From positions 3,348,001 through 3,412,000 of the forward strand of contig NZ_CP092535.1 of NCBI RefSeq assembly GCF_022437945.1: DNA of 64,000 nt. The letters run 5' to 3'. Made by a program: the position numbers and the translations under genes. The stretch is from Nocardioides sp. TF02-7. GTDB taxonomy: Bacteria; Actinomycetota; Actinomycetes; Propionibacteriales; Nocardioidaceae. The notes beneath the pieces were generated by a model. That model saw only the letters and a list, made by a program, of their open reading frames with translations, searched no databases and was not told the DNA's origin. Of this stretch, positions 8,587 to 17,671 are shown piece after piece (position 1 is the stretch's first letter; every line of letters begins with the position of its first letter).

Positions 8587-10315
8587 GTGGCGCGCATGTC
8601 TCCGCTGGTGGTCGAGGTGGACGGTCGCGTCCTGCGCCTCGAGGGCAGGTCGGTGGTCCGGGTCGGCCGGGCGATCGAGGCCGACGTGGTCCTGACCGCC
8701 GGCTCGGTGTCGCGTCAGCACGCCGAGCTGCGGCCGGTCGACGGCACCTGGGTGCTGGTCGACACCGGCAGCCAGTTCGGCACGTTCGTCGACGGCCGGC
8801 GGGTCACGGAGCACCCGATCAGCGGTCGCACCGTCGTCAGCTGCGGTCCGCCGGCGCCGGGCTCGTCGCTGACGATCACCCCGGGCGACCGGGCACCGTC
8901 GGCGGCCCCGGGCCATGCGCAGGTGCCGCCCGGTCCGGTGCAGCCGCCTGCGCCCCCGCCACCGGTCCCGGCGGCGGCGCCGGCCGGGGGCGAATGGGAC
9001 GAACGGCGCGAACGGCATGGACGGGATGGACCAGACCCAGGTGCTCGCGGCGCAGCCCCGCCGGCCCGCCCGGCGTCGGCGGAGCGTTCCCGCCGCCGCG
9101 CACCGGACCCGACCTGCTGCTGGTGGCGGAGGGGCCGCGAGTACCGGTTCCGGCACCCGGCCCAGATCACCATCGGCCGCCGCACCGACTGCACGGTCGT
9201 CCTGACCGATCCCGCCGCGTCGCGCCAGCACGCCCACGTCGCCGCGGTGCCCGGCGCGTGGGTCTACACCAACGTGTCCAACGAGGGCACCTTCCTCGAC
9301 GGGCGGCGGATCCAGACCCGGCGGTTCGACGAGCGGATCGCCGTCCGGCTCGGCCACCCGGTCGCCGGTCCCGAGGTCACGCTGGTGCCGATCCTGTCGG
9401 CCGCGGAGGAGGAGCGCCGGATCGCCCGCCGGCGGCTCGGCCGGCGCCTGGCCGTCGTCGGGGCGGTGGTGGCGGTCCTCGCCGTGATCGGCACCGCTCT
9501 CGGCGTGGCCGTGTGGCTCGACGACGACGAGCCCGGCAGCGCCGCCCCCGGTGACGGCAGCAGCGCGACCGACGGCGACGGCGGCTCCGACGAGCTGTCC
9601 CCCCAGGGAGCTCGAGGTCGCCAAGGCGGCGGCGGTCAAGATCATCGCCGAGAGCCACCCCGTGGGCGTCCCGTCCCAGCCGATCACCTACGCCGGGTCG
9701 GGCTCGATCATCCGCTCCGACGGGCTGATCCTCACCAACGCGCACGTCGCCGCCCCGGAGGCGCCCGGCGTCGTCGAGCAGTACGGTCCGGGTGCCGCGA
9801 TCGCGAACCCCGAGTACGTGCTGATCTCGCTCACCGACGGCATGACCGACACGAACGCGCCACCGGCCTACCGCGCCCGGGTCGTCGTCGCCGACGGATA
9901 CCTCGACGCGGCGGTCGTGCAGATCTACGCCGCCGCCGACGGCTCCGAGCTCGAGGAGGAGCTCGACCTCCCCACCGTGCCGATCGGCAGCTCCGAGGAC
10001 CTGCGGGCGGGCGACCCGGTCACCGTGCTCGGCTTCCCCGCGGTCGCCGGCTCCGGCGACTCGATCTCGGTGACGGGCGGGTTGATCTCGACCGTGATCA
10101 ACGACCCCGAGCTCGGGCCGCGCTCGGAGTTCGACACCGACGCGCGGATCTCGCCGGGCAACTCCGGCGGCATGGCCGTCGACAACGACGGCGAGCTGAT
10201 CGGCCTGCCGACCTCGATCCACCTCGACGAGGGCTCACCGGTGGCCAGCGGCCGGATCCGCGCCATCGACGCGGTGAAGGACCTGATCGCGGAGGCCGAG
10301 CAGACGGTCGGCTGA
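8587..10315 (+). CDS. Double-FHA, single-TM, trypsin-like serine protease (four frameshifts)
   Basis: Corrected length is 574 residues: FHA domain 1 (about 8-95, with SRQHAEL), a Gly/Asn/Pro-rich linker, FHA domain 2 (about 175-265, IGRRTDC, SRQHAH, NEGTFLDGRR), a transmembrane helix (about 285-305), then an HtrA/trypsin-like domain outside the membrane. Its triad is visible: NAHVA (His), YLDAAVVQI (Asp) and SPGNSGGM (Ser). Runs to correct: 8986-8990, 9056-9059, 9131-9134 and 9599-9604, each one base too long. The first three cancel, so an uncorrected reading garbles only the linker but then loses the protease. FHA domains bind phosphothreonine, so this links the cytoplasmic kinases to extracytoplasmic proteolysis. 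GTG 8587 or ATG 8596 may be the start. Confidence 0.8.
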
Positions 10316-10331
10316 CGCCTCGACCGAGGGG

Positions 10332-11275
10332 TCAGCTGGCCTTCTTGGCGGCCGCGCGCTTGCTCGCGGTCTTCTTCGTCGCCTTCTTGGCGGCGGTCTT
10401 CTTCGCCGGGGCCTTCTTGGCGGGCGCCTTCCCGGCGGTCTTCTTGGCGGCGGTCTTCTTGGCCGCCTTCTTCGCCGGCTTCTCCTCCTCCGGCTCGTCG
10501 CCGCGGGCGGTCTGGGCGGCCTCGACCGAGCGCTGGAGGGCGGCCAGCAGGTCGACGACCTCGCCGCCGGTCTTGGTCGAGGTGGGGGTGCGCTTGATGT
10601 CGCCGCCCTCGATCTTGGCCTTGACCATCGCCTGCACGGCCTCGGCGTAGTCGTCCTCGAACTCGCTCGCGTCGAAGTCGCCGGCGAGCGTCTCGACGAG
10701 CATCCGGGCCATCGTGACCTCGGCGTCCTTGACCTCGCCGGTCTCGATCGTGAAGTCGGGCTGGCGGATCTCGTCGGGCCACATCATCGTCTGCAGCACG
10801 ATGACGTCGTCGCGGACCCGGAGCACGGCGGTCGTCGTGCGCTGCCGCAGCGCGACGGTCACGACCGCCATCCGGTCGGCCTCGAGCAGCGCCTCGCCGC
10901 AGCAGCGCGTAGGGCTTGGCGCCGTTGGCCTCGGGCTCGAGGTAGTAGGACTTCTCCAGCAGCATCGGGTCGATCTGGTCGCTCGGCACGAACTTCTCGA
11001 CCGCGATCTCCCGGGAGGAGGTGGTCGGCAGCGCGGCCAGGTCGTCGTCGGTGAGGACGACCATCTCGCCGTCCTCGGTCTCGTAGCCCTTGGCGATGTC
11101 GGAGTACGGCACCTCCTCGCCGTCGATCGAGCACACCCGCTGGTACTTGATGCGTCCGCCGTCCTTGGCGTGCACCTGCCGGAACGACACGTCGTGGCTC
11201 TCGGTGGCGGAGTAGAGCTTCACCGGCACGCTGACCAGCCCGAAGGAGACCGCACCCCTTCCAGATCGCACGCAT
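10332..11275 (-). CDS. ku: Ku DNA-end-binding protein, NHEJ (two frameshifts)
   Basis: Bacterial Ku forms a homodimeric ring on double-strand ends and recruits LigD. Corrected length is 313 residues: the N-terminus reads MRAIWKGAVSFGLVSVPVKL, the core includes KYQRVCSIDGEEVPYSDIAK, and the C-terminus is a Lys/Ala-rich tail (repeats of AKKTA and KKA) as in many actinomycete Ku proteins. Runs to correct: CCCC at 11255-11258 (should be three) and an extra C near 10897. It is convergent with the FHA-protease gene and divergent from lhgO, close to both LigD genes. Confidence 0.9.
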
Positions 11276-11337
11276 GACAACGAGGGTACGGGCAAACTGA
11301 CCGGAGCACGATCGTCGCGGCGGAGGGAGGCGGGACC

Positions 11338-12540
11338 TTGGACTCGATCACCGTGGTCGGAGGCGGCATCGTCGGGCTCGCCGTCGCCCGCGAGCTGACC
11401 CGGCGGTACGACGGTCTCCGCGTGGTGGTGCTGGAGAAGGAGCCGCGGCTGGCCGCCCACCAGACCGGGCACAACTCCGGCGTCGTGCACGCCGGCATCT
11501 ACTACCGGCCCGGCAGCCTCAAGGCCCGGCTGTGCGCTCTCGGCCGCGACCTGCTGCGCGACTACTGCGAGGAGCACGCCCTCCCGTACGTCGAGTGCGG
11601 CAAGCTCGTCGTCGCGGTGTCGGAGGCGGAGCGCGGCCGGTTCGACGCGCTCGAGCGCACTGCCCGCGACAACGGTGTGCCGGGCCTGGTGCGTCTCGAC
11701 GCGACCGGCATCCGCGACGTCGAGCCGCACGCCGCCGGCATCGCGGCGCTGCACTCGCCCCGCACCGCGATCACCGACTACACCGCGGTCGCCGAGGCGT
11801 TCGCGCGCGAGGTGACGGCCGCCGGTGGCGAGGTCCGTCTCGGCACCCTCGTCAGCGGCGTCGCCCGCCGCGGCGGCCGGTTGGAGGTGAGGGTGCCGGG
11901 GGAGCCGTTGGTGGCCGACCACGTCGTGCTCTGCGCCGGCCTCGAGGCCGACCGGCTCGGCCGCATCGTCGACGGCCACGACGAGCCGCGGATCGTGCCG
12001 TTCCGCGGCGAGTACCTCGCGGTGCGCGGCCCCCGGCGCGAGCTCGTGCGCGGCATGGTCTACCCGGTGCCCGACCCCCGCTACCCCTTCCTCGGCGTCC
12101 ACTTCACCCGGCGCGTCGACGGCAGCCTCGAGGTCGGGCCCAACGCCGTGCTCGCCCTGCGGCGCGACGGCTACGGCGTGGTGCCCGGCCTCCGGCTCGC
12201 CGACGTCCGCAGCACCGTGACCTGGCCGGGGTTCTGGCGGATGGCCCGCACGCACTGGCGCACCGGCGCGGTCGAGGCGTGGGGGTCGCTGTCCAAGCAG
12301 GCCTACCTGCGGGTCGCGCGCCGCTACGTCCCGGAGATCCAGGTCGCCGACGTGGTGCGGGCGGGGGCGGGCGTGCGCGCCCAGGCCGTCGAGCGCGACG
12401 GCACCCTGGTCGACGACTTCCGCATCGTCACCGGCGACGGCGTGACCAGCGTCCGCAACGCTCCCTCGCCGGCGGCGACGTCGAGCCTGGCCATCGCCCG
12501 GCACGTCGTGGACGGGATCCCTGTCGGCGGACGGGCATGA
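11338..12540 (+). CDS. lhgO: L-2-hydroxyglutarate oxidase (FAD-dependent)
   Basis: A 400-residue DAO-fold enzyme. The N-terminal FAD motif is VVGGGIVGLAVAREL, followed by the LhgO signature QTGHNSGVVHAGIYY, and GEYLAVRG and RAGAGVRAQAV later. It oxidises L-2-hydroxyglutarate to 2-oxoglutarate, a metabolite-repair step. The start is a TTG at 11338 with GGAGG upstream. It is followed after seven bases by the ligase gene. It has no obvious link to the flanking NHEJ genes, so co-transcription may be incidental. Confidence 0.88.
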   Translation: MDSITVVGGGIVGLAVARELTRRYDGLRVVVLEKEPRLAAHQTGHNSGVVHAGIYYRPGSLKARLCALGRDLLRDYCEEHALPYVECGKLVVAVSEAERGRFDALERTARDNGVPGLVRLDATGIRDVEPHAAGIAALHSPRTAITDYTAVAEAFAREVTAAGGEVRLGTLVSGVARRGGRLEVRVPGEPLVADHVVLCAGLEADRLGRIVDGHDEPRIVPFRGEYLAVRGPRRELVRGMVYPVPDPRYPFLGVHFTRRVDGSLEVGPNAVLALRRDGYGVVPGLRLADVRSTVTWPGFWRMARTHWRTGAVEAWGSLSKQAYLRVARRYVPEIQVADVVRAGAGVRAQAVERDGTLVDDFRIVTGDGVTSVRNAPSPAATSSLAIARHVVDGIPVGGRA

Positions 12541-12547
12541 TGGGGCC

Positions 12548-13510
12548 GTGTCCGTCCTGCTGCCGATGCTCGCCACGGCCGGCACCCACGTGCCGGCGAG
12601 CGAGGAGTGGCGCCACGAGGTGAAGTGGGACGGCGTGCGCGCGATCGGGCACGTCGCCAGGGCCGCCAGTGCCGACAGGGCCGCCGGGGCCGTCACCCTC
12701 ACCAGCCGCAACGGCAACCGGATCACCGGGGCCTGGCCGGAGCTGCTCGAGCCGCCCGCCGGCGCCGACGACATCGTGGTGGACGGCGAGATCATCGCCC
12801 TCAACGAGCGCGGGGTCCCGGACTTCCGGGTGCTCGCCGAGCGGATCCACGTCCGCAAGCAGACGGTCGTCGCCCGGCTCGCCGAGCGGGTGCCGGCGAC
12901 GTACATGGTGTTCGACCTGCTCCGCCAGGGAGGCGAGGACCTGACCGGACTGCCCCTGGTCGAGCGGCGCAAGCGCCTCGAGCAGCTCGACCTGGGCGGG
13001 TCCGGCTGGCAGGTGCCGGCGACGTACGACGACGGCGCGATGCTCCACCAGGCCACCCGGTCGCAGGGCCTCGAGGGGATCGTGAGCAAGCGGCAGGACT
13101 CGACCTACCGCCCGGGGGAGCGGACCTCGCACTGGCTCAAGTTCGCCCACCGCCACCGCGGCTCCTTCGTCATCGGCGGCTGGCGACCGCAGACGGGCGG
13201 CACCCACCTCGCCTCGCTGCTGGTCGGGCAGCCGACCCGCGACGGCCTGCTCTACCGCGGCCGCGTCGGGAGCGGCATCGGGGTCAAGCAGTCGCGGCTG
13301 CTCGCCGGGCTGGTCGCGCCGCTGACCCGCACCGCCAGCCCGTTCGCCGACGAGGTGCCGCGGGTGGACGCGCGGGGGACGACGTGGACCGAGCCGGTGC
13401 TCGTCGTCGACGTCGACACCCACGGGGTCGGCTACGACCGGCTGCGGCAGCCGTCCTTCCAGGGTGTGCGCGACGACCTGACCCCCGACGACCTGCTGGG
13501 GGAGGCGTGA
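12548..13510 (+). CDS. ligD: ATP-dependent DNA ligase, stand-alone LigD ligase domain
   Basis: A 320-residue nucleotidyltransferase ligase. Motif I is EVKWDGVRAIG (nucleophilic Lys near residue 27), motif III is YMVFDLL, motif IV is LEGIVSKR, and motif V is HWLKFAHRHRG. An OB-fold follows to the end. In mycobacteria this is one domain of a three-domain LigD; here it is a separate protein without polymerase or phosphoesterase domains. GTG start at 12548. Its stop overlaps the next gene (GTGA at 13507-13510). Confidence 0.9.
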   Translation: MSVLLPMLATAGTHVPASEEWRHEVKWDGVRAIGHVARAASADRAAGAVTLTSRNGNRITGAWPELLEPPAGADDIVVDGEIIALNERGVPDFRVLAERIHVRKQTVVARLAERVPATYMVFDLLRQGGEDLTGLPLVERRKRLEQLDLGGSGWQVPATYDDGAMLHQATRSQGLEGIVSKRQDSTYRPGERTSHWLKFAHRHRGSFVIGGWRPQTGGTHLASLLVGQPTRDGLLYRGRVGSGIGVKQSRLLAGLVAPLTRTASPFADEVPRVDARGTTWTEPVLVVDVDTHGVGYDRLRQPSFQGVRDDLTPDDLLGEA

Positions 13511-14262
13511 GCCCGGGCCGGAGCCTCGCCGCCGTGGCGGTCGCGGTCGTCGCGGTCGTCGCGGTCGTGGCCACGACCCTCGATGCCGCGTCGCCCGCAC
13601 CGGCCCCCGCCCGCGCCGAGGACACCGCGTCGCAGCGAGCCGGCCGGGTCACGCTCGGCGGGGTCGACGTCCGGCTGCGCGAGCGGACCGGACAGGTGGT
13701 GACGGTCGACCGCACCCGCGGCCACCACGCCCGGGTGTCGTACTGGACGCTCGAGGACGGCCGGTGGCGGAAGCGGTTCTCGGTCCGCGACGGCCGGATC
13801 GGCTACGGCGGCGTCGTGCCCCGCAGGCAACGCCGGCAGGGCAGCGGGGACACCCCGCTCGGGACGTTCGGGCTGCGGTGGGCGTTCGGGATGCACCGTC
13901 CCGACCCGGACTGGTCCGTGCGCTACCGCAAGGTCCGGCGCGGCGACTACTGGGTGCTCGACAACTCCTCGCCCCACTACAACCGCTACCGCAACAGGCG
14001 GCAGGGCGGCTTCCGCTGGCGGCTCCCGAGCGGACACCCCGACGCCTCCGAGCGGCTGCTCGACTACCGCCGCCAGTACGAGTGGGCGATCGTCATGGAC
14101 TTCAACCGTCAGCAGGTGCGGCGGCGCGGCGGCGCCATCTTCCTCCACGTCAACGGGAGGGGCGCGACCGCCGGTTGCGTCAGCGTCCCGCGCCGGACGA
14201 TGAAGCGGCTGATGGGTGTGCTCGACCCGGCCCGGCAACCGGTGATCGCGGTGGGCCGATGA
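13507..14262 (+). CDS. L,D-transpeptidase (YkuD-type) with signal peptide
   Basis: 251 residues from the GTG at 13507. The N-terminus is a Val/Ala-rich signal or anchor helix (residues 5-25) followed by an Ala/Pro linker. The catalytic region has GDTPLGTFGLRWAFGM and the active-site block FLHVNGRGATAGCVSV with the nucleophilic Cys. It is expected to act on cell-wall peptidoglycan, forming 3-3 cross-links or a related acyl transfer. It is translationally coupled on both sides to the LigD ligase and polymerase genes, an unusual placement. Confidence 0.82.
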   Translation: MSPGRSLAAVAVAVVAVVAVVATTLDAASPAPAPARAEDTASQRAGRVTLGGVDVRLRERTGQVVTVDRTRGHHARVSYWTLEDGRWRKRFSVRDGRIGYGGVVPRRQRRQGSGDTPLGTFGLRWAFGMHRPDPDWSVRYRKVRRGDYWVLDNSSPHYNRYRNRRQGGFRWRLPSGHPDASERLLDYRRQYEWAIVMDFNRQQVRRRGGAIFLHVNGRGATAGCVSVPRRTMKRLMGVLDPARQPVIAVGR

Positions 14263-15170
14263 CCGCCGGGAAGACCGAGGTCCACGTCGACGTCGAGGGC
14301 CGCACCCTCACGCTCAGCAACCTGGAGAAGGTGCTCTACCCCCGCACGGGCACCACGAAGGGCGAGGTGCTCGACTACTACGCCCGGGTCGCGCCGGTCC
14401 TGCTGCCGCACCTCGCCGGGCGTCCGGTGACCCGGATCCGGTGGCCGCACGGCGTGCAGGCGATGAGCTTCTTCGAGAAGAACGCGCCTGCCGGGACGCC
14501 GTCGTGGGTGCGCACGGTCGAGGTGCCGACCACCGGCTCCCGCGGGCCCAGCCGCAACGGCGACACCCTGGTGTTCCCGATCATCGACGACCTGGCGACG
14601 CTGATGTGGGTCGTCAACCTGGCAGCCCTCGAGCTCCACGTCCACCAGTGGACCGTCGACGACCGGGGTGAGCCGCGCGGCGCCGACCGGCTGGTCGTCG
14701 ACCTCGACCCGGGCGAGCCCGCCGGCCTGCACGAGTGCTGCGTCGTCGCGCTCCACGCCCGCGACGCGCTCGCGGCCCGCGGCCTCGACGCGGTGCCGGT
14801 CACCAGCGGCAGCAAGGGTCTCCACCTCTACGCCGAGCTGTCGTCGCTGCTGCCGTCGGAGGAGACGTCGGCGGTCGCCAAGGAGGTCGCCGAGGAGCTG
14901 CAGGCGGCCCGTCCCGAGCTGGTCACCGCGACCATGACGAAGTCCAAGCGGCGCGGCAAGGTCTTCATCGACTGGTCCCAGAACGCCGGCTCCAAGACGA
15001 CCGTGTCGCCGTACTCCCTCCGCGGCAAGGAGCGCCCGACCGTCGCGGCGCCGCTGACCTGGGAGGAGGTCGAGGCCGGCGCCGAGGACGAGCTCGGGCT
15101 CGACCAGCTCGGCTTCCGCGAGGTGCTCGACCGGGTCGGGCAGCACGGCGACCTGTTCGCCGCGGGCTGA
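14259..15170 (+). CDS. NHEJ DNA polymerase/primase, stand-alone LigD polymerase domain
   Basis: 303 residues from ATG 14259, overlapping the preceding stop by four bases. It matches the LigD PolDom: LSNLEKVLYPRTGTTKGEV at the N-terminus, DRLVVDLDPG (catalytic Asp pair, about residue 148), SGSKGLHLY and KVFIDWSQNA. The domain fills gaps and adds ribonucleotides during end joining with Ku and the ligase. The last residues read GQHGDLFAAG. No phosphoesterase domain is seen in the window. Confidence 0.9.
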   Translation: MTAGKTEVHVDVEGRTLTLSNLEKVLYPRTGTTKGEVLDYYARVAPVLLPHLAGRPVTRIRWPHGVQAMSFFEKNAPAGTPSWVRTVEVPTTGSRGPSRNGDTLVFPIIDDLATLMWVVNLAALELHVHQWTVDDRGEPRGADRLVVDLDPGEPAGLHECCVVALHARDALAARGLDAVPVTSGSKGLHLYAELSSLLPSEETSAVAKEVAEELQAARPELVTATMTKSKRRGKVFIDWSQNAGSKTTVSPYSLRGKERPTVAAPLTWEEVEAGAEDELGLDQLGFREVLDRVGQHGDLFAAG

Positions 15171-15182
15171 CCGCCACGTCGC

Positions 15183-15524
15183 TCAGGCCAGCCGGCGCCG
15201 CATCCCGTAGACGTCGAACTCGCTGACCGCGCCGGCGTCGGCGTCGCTCAGCGAGCCGCCGTCGACCTCGTCGAGGGTGGCGTCGATCAGCAGCTGGAAC
15301 TCGGGGGAGGGGTTGGTGACGCGCATCGGGGTGGTGTCGATGCGCCAGCCGTCACGACCCAGCTCGTTGAGGACACCGATCAGAGTGGTGTTCTTCTCCG
15401 CGACCATGCCCTCGAAGCCGTCGGCGGCCTCGATCAGGTAGACCGGGCGGGCGACGGCCACCGTGGCGGCGTCGTACAGCGGCACCCACAGGCGGGCGTA
15501 CTCGTACGACGTGGTCGTGGTCAC
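15183..15524 (-). CDS. Small hypothetical protein
   Basis: 113 residues from a GTG at 15524 (VTTTTSYEYARLWVPLYD). It mixes beta and helical segments and has a DGWRIDTTPMRV motif. It is soluble with no transmembrane segment. I do not recognise a family. It ends close to the convergent LigD polymerase gene and lies 57 bases beyond the PP2C stop. The start is uncertain because GGAG lies only two bases from the GTG. Confidence 0.6.
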   Translation of the reverse strand: MTTTTSYEYARLWVPLYDAATVAVARPVYLIEAADGFEGMVAEKNTTLIGVLNELGRDGWRIDTTPMRVTNPSPEFQLLIDATLDEVDGGSLSDADAGAVSEFDVYGMRRRLA

Positions 15525-15580
15525 GACTCCAATATAAGTTGATCCGGCCGCTGCGCGCGGGTGCGGCCGCGAAGCAAAGC

Positions 15581-16391
15581 TCAGGCCGACCGCAGCGGCC
15601 GCACGGCGACCGGGTCGACGACGTTGCGCAGGTCGGTGCCGGCGCCGATCACCGTCCCGGTCCCGACGACCGGCGCGTCGTCGACCACGTCGGCCACGAC
15701 GACGGTGACGTTGTCGCGGCTGCCGCCGTCGAGCGCCGCGGCGACCAGGTTGCTCGTCGCCATCGAGCGCGAGGGCACGGCCAGGAGCTCGGCCAGCGCG
15801 GCGTCGGACACCGCGTCGGTCAGGCCGTCGCTGCACAGCAGCAGCCGGTCGCCGGGGGCGGAGGTCGAGCCACAGCAGGTCGGGGGCCGGCTGGTGGCCG
15901 GCGTCGACGGCCTGCAGCACCACGTGACGGTACGGCGACGACGCGGCCTCCGCGGCCGTCAGCCGGCCCGCGTCCACCATCGCCTGCACCATCGTGTGGT
16001 CGTGGCTGAGCTGGGTGAGGCCGCCGTCGCGCAGGAGGTAGGCCCGCGAGTCGCCGACCTGGGCGAGCGCCGTGCGGACGCCGTCGGTGAGGACGGCGGT
16101 CAGCGTGGTCGCCATCCCGACCCGGCCCGGGTCGGCCGCCACGCCGGCGACCAGCTGCTCGTGGGCCTCGCCCGCCGCGGCGTCGAGGAGCCGGAGCGGG
16201 TCGTGGCCGGGGTGGGCGAGGGCGCGGGCGGCGACGACGTACGCCGTGGTGGCCGCGGCCACCTCGCCGGCGGCGGCGCCGCCGACGCCATCGGCGACGC
16301 AGAGCAGGTAGGGACCGGCGTAGCCGGCGTCCTCGTTGTGCCCGCGGAACCTGCCGATGTCGCTCTGGGCGGCGAAGCGGAACTGCAGCAT
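15581..16391 (-). CDS. PP2C-family protein phosphatase (one frameshift)
   Basis: Corrected length is 269 residues, a stand-alone PP2C/PstP-like phosphatase. It starts MLQFRFAAQSDIGRFRGHNED; metal and catalytic motifs are VADGVGG, GDSRAYL, CSDGLTD and GSRDNVTVVV. The frame breaks at 15854-15858, where five G should be four. After the catalytic core a short tail of about 30 residues ends in RPLRSA with no membrane helix. Unlike the phosphatase at 5621 it has no adjacent kinase or vWA gene. Confidence 0.85.
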
Positions 16392-16487
16392 GACGACCTC
16401 CCGTTCACGAGCGACTCTGCCCGTGCTGCCTGTGAAACGGCTGAGGAGAGGCGAGGAGTTCCCGGAGTGCGCCGCGGGCGGCCGGTC

Positions 16488-16709
16488 CTACGAGCGGAAG
16501 CCGACCTGTCCGACGACGCTGCGGCCGATCTCGACGTAGGCGATCTTCTCGGCCGGCACCACCGTGCGGCGGCCCTTGGTGTCGCTGAGGGGTGAGCACG
16601 CCGCCCCCGAGATCGCGTCGGTCACGAGCTTCTCGATCGCGTCGGTGCTCTCGTCGGTCTCGACGACCAGCTCGCGGGCGGCGTTCTGCACGCCGATCTT
16701 GACCTCCAC
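16488..16709 (-). CDS. DUF3107 family small protein
   Basis: 73 residues, VEVKIGVQNAARELVVETDE at the start and EIGRSVVGQVGFRS at the end. This matches the conserved actinobacterial DUF3107 family (Rv3208A-like). I chose the GTG at 16709 because an AAGGAG lies six bases upstream; two in-frame ATGs further up (16715, 16724) sit on or too near that ribosome-binding site. It neighbours the TetR gene in the same orientation, as in mycobacteria. Function not established. Confidence 0.8.
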   Translation of the reverse strand: MEVKIGVQNAARELVVETDESTDAIEKLVTDAISGAACSPLSDTKGRRTVVPAEKIAYVEIGRSVVGQVGFRS

Positions 16710-16759
16710 GGTCATCTCCTTCATGCGTGTGCGTCGTGCTCCGGCTGTCCGGAACGAAT

Positions 16760-17401
16760 CTAGTGGTCCTCGGTGAGCGGGTAGCCGCGGATGCCGCGCC
16801 AGGCGAGGCCGGAGACCAGCGCCACCGCCTGCTCGCGCCCGAGCGGCCCGTCCTGGTTCGCCATCCAGAACCGCGCGGAGACCTGCGCCATTCCCACCAG
16901 CGAGACCGCCAGCAGCTGCGAGGCGGCGCCGGGCAGGCCCGTGTCCTCGTGGATGACGTCGGCGATCATGTCGGCGCACTCGGTGGTCACGCGGTCGACG
17001 TGGTCGCGGACCGCCGGCTCGCTGGTGAGGTCGGACTCGAACACCAGGCGGAAGGCCCCGGCGTCGTGGGTGACGTAGGCGTAGAACGCGTCGATGGCCG
17101 CGGTCACCCGCTGCTTGTTGTCCTGCGTCGACTCCAGCGCCGCGCGGCAGTTGGCGATGATCGTGTCGCACGACGCGTCGAGCAGCGCGAGGTAGAGGTC
17201 GAGCTTGCCCGGGAAGTGCTGGTAGAGCACCGGTTTGGAGACGCCGGCCCGCTCGGCGATGTCGTCCATCGCGGCGGCGTGGTAGCCGTGGGCGACGAAG
17301 ACCTCGAGGGCGGAGGAGAGCAGCTGCGCGCGGCGCTCGCGCCGCGGCATCCGGACGCCGCGCGGACGGGCCTCCTCGACGTCGTACGACCTGCTGACCA
17401 C
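16760..17401 (-). CDS. TetR-family transcriptional regulator
   Basis: 213 residues from the GTG at 17401, which has GAGGAGG five bases upstream. The N-terminal helix-turn-helix is clear (ALEVFVAHGYHAAAMDDI followed by AGVSKPVLYQHF, about residues 32-62). The C-terminal ligand domain ends IRGYPLTEDH. It corresponds in position and sequence to the Rv3208-type regulator beside DUF3107 and MoeZ. It is divergent from moeZ, with about 270 bases between them. Confidence 0.9.
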   Translation of the reverse strand: MVSRSYDVEEARPRGVRMPRRERRAQLLSSALEVFVAHGYHAAAMDDIAERAGVSKPVLYQHFPGKLDLYLALLDASCDTIIANCRAALESTQDNKQRVTAAIDAFYAYVTHDAGAFRLVFESDLTSEPAVRDHVDRVTTECADMIADVIHEDTGLPGAASQLLAVSLVGMAQVSARFWMANQDGPLGREQAVALVSGLAWRGIRGYPLTEDH

Positions 17402-17671
17402 GCGCACCTCCTCGATCTCCTGCTCCGCTTCGGCCACGGCGAGCCTACTCCCGCGTAACTCACGAACAGCCGACGGCCCGGCGCTCCTCGCTCCACCTCG
17501 TCCCAACCCTCGGACTGCTTGTCCGGATGGCGGTACATCCGAGGTCGGCGAGGGCACCGGGCGGACGATGGGGACCGGGCCCGGCAGCGGGAACACGGCG
17601 GACCGGACCGCTGTTGACACGAGACGGCCGCCCGGACGGCCCCACCCGACAGATCCCCCGAGGAGCACATC

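Noticed and set aside
893..10902. Programmed frameshifting or pseudogenes in the signalling and Ku genes
   Set aside because: The same kind of G/C-run indel occurs in housekeeping genes across the window, without slippery heptamers or stimulatory structures.
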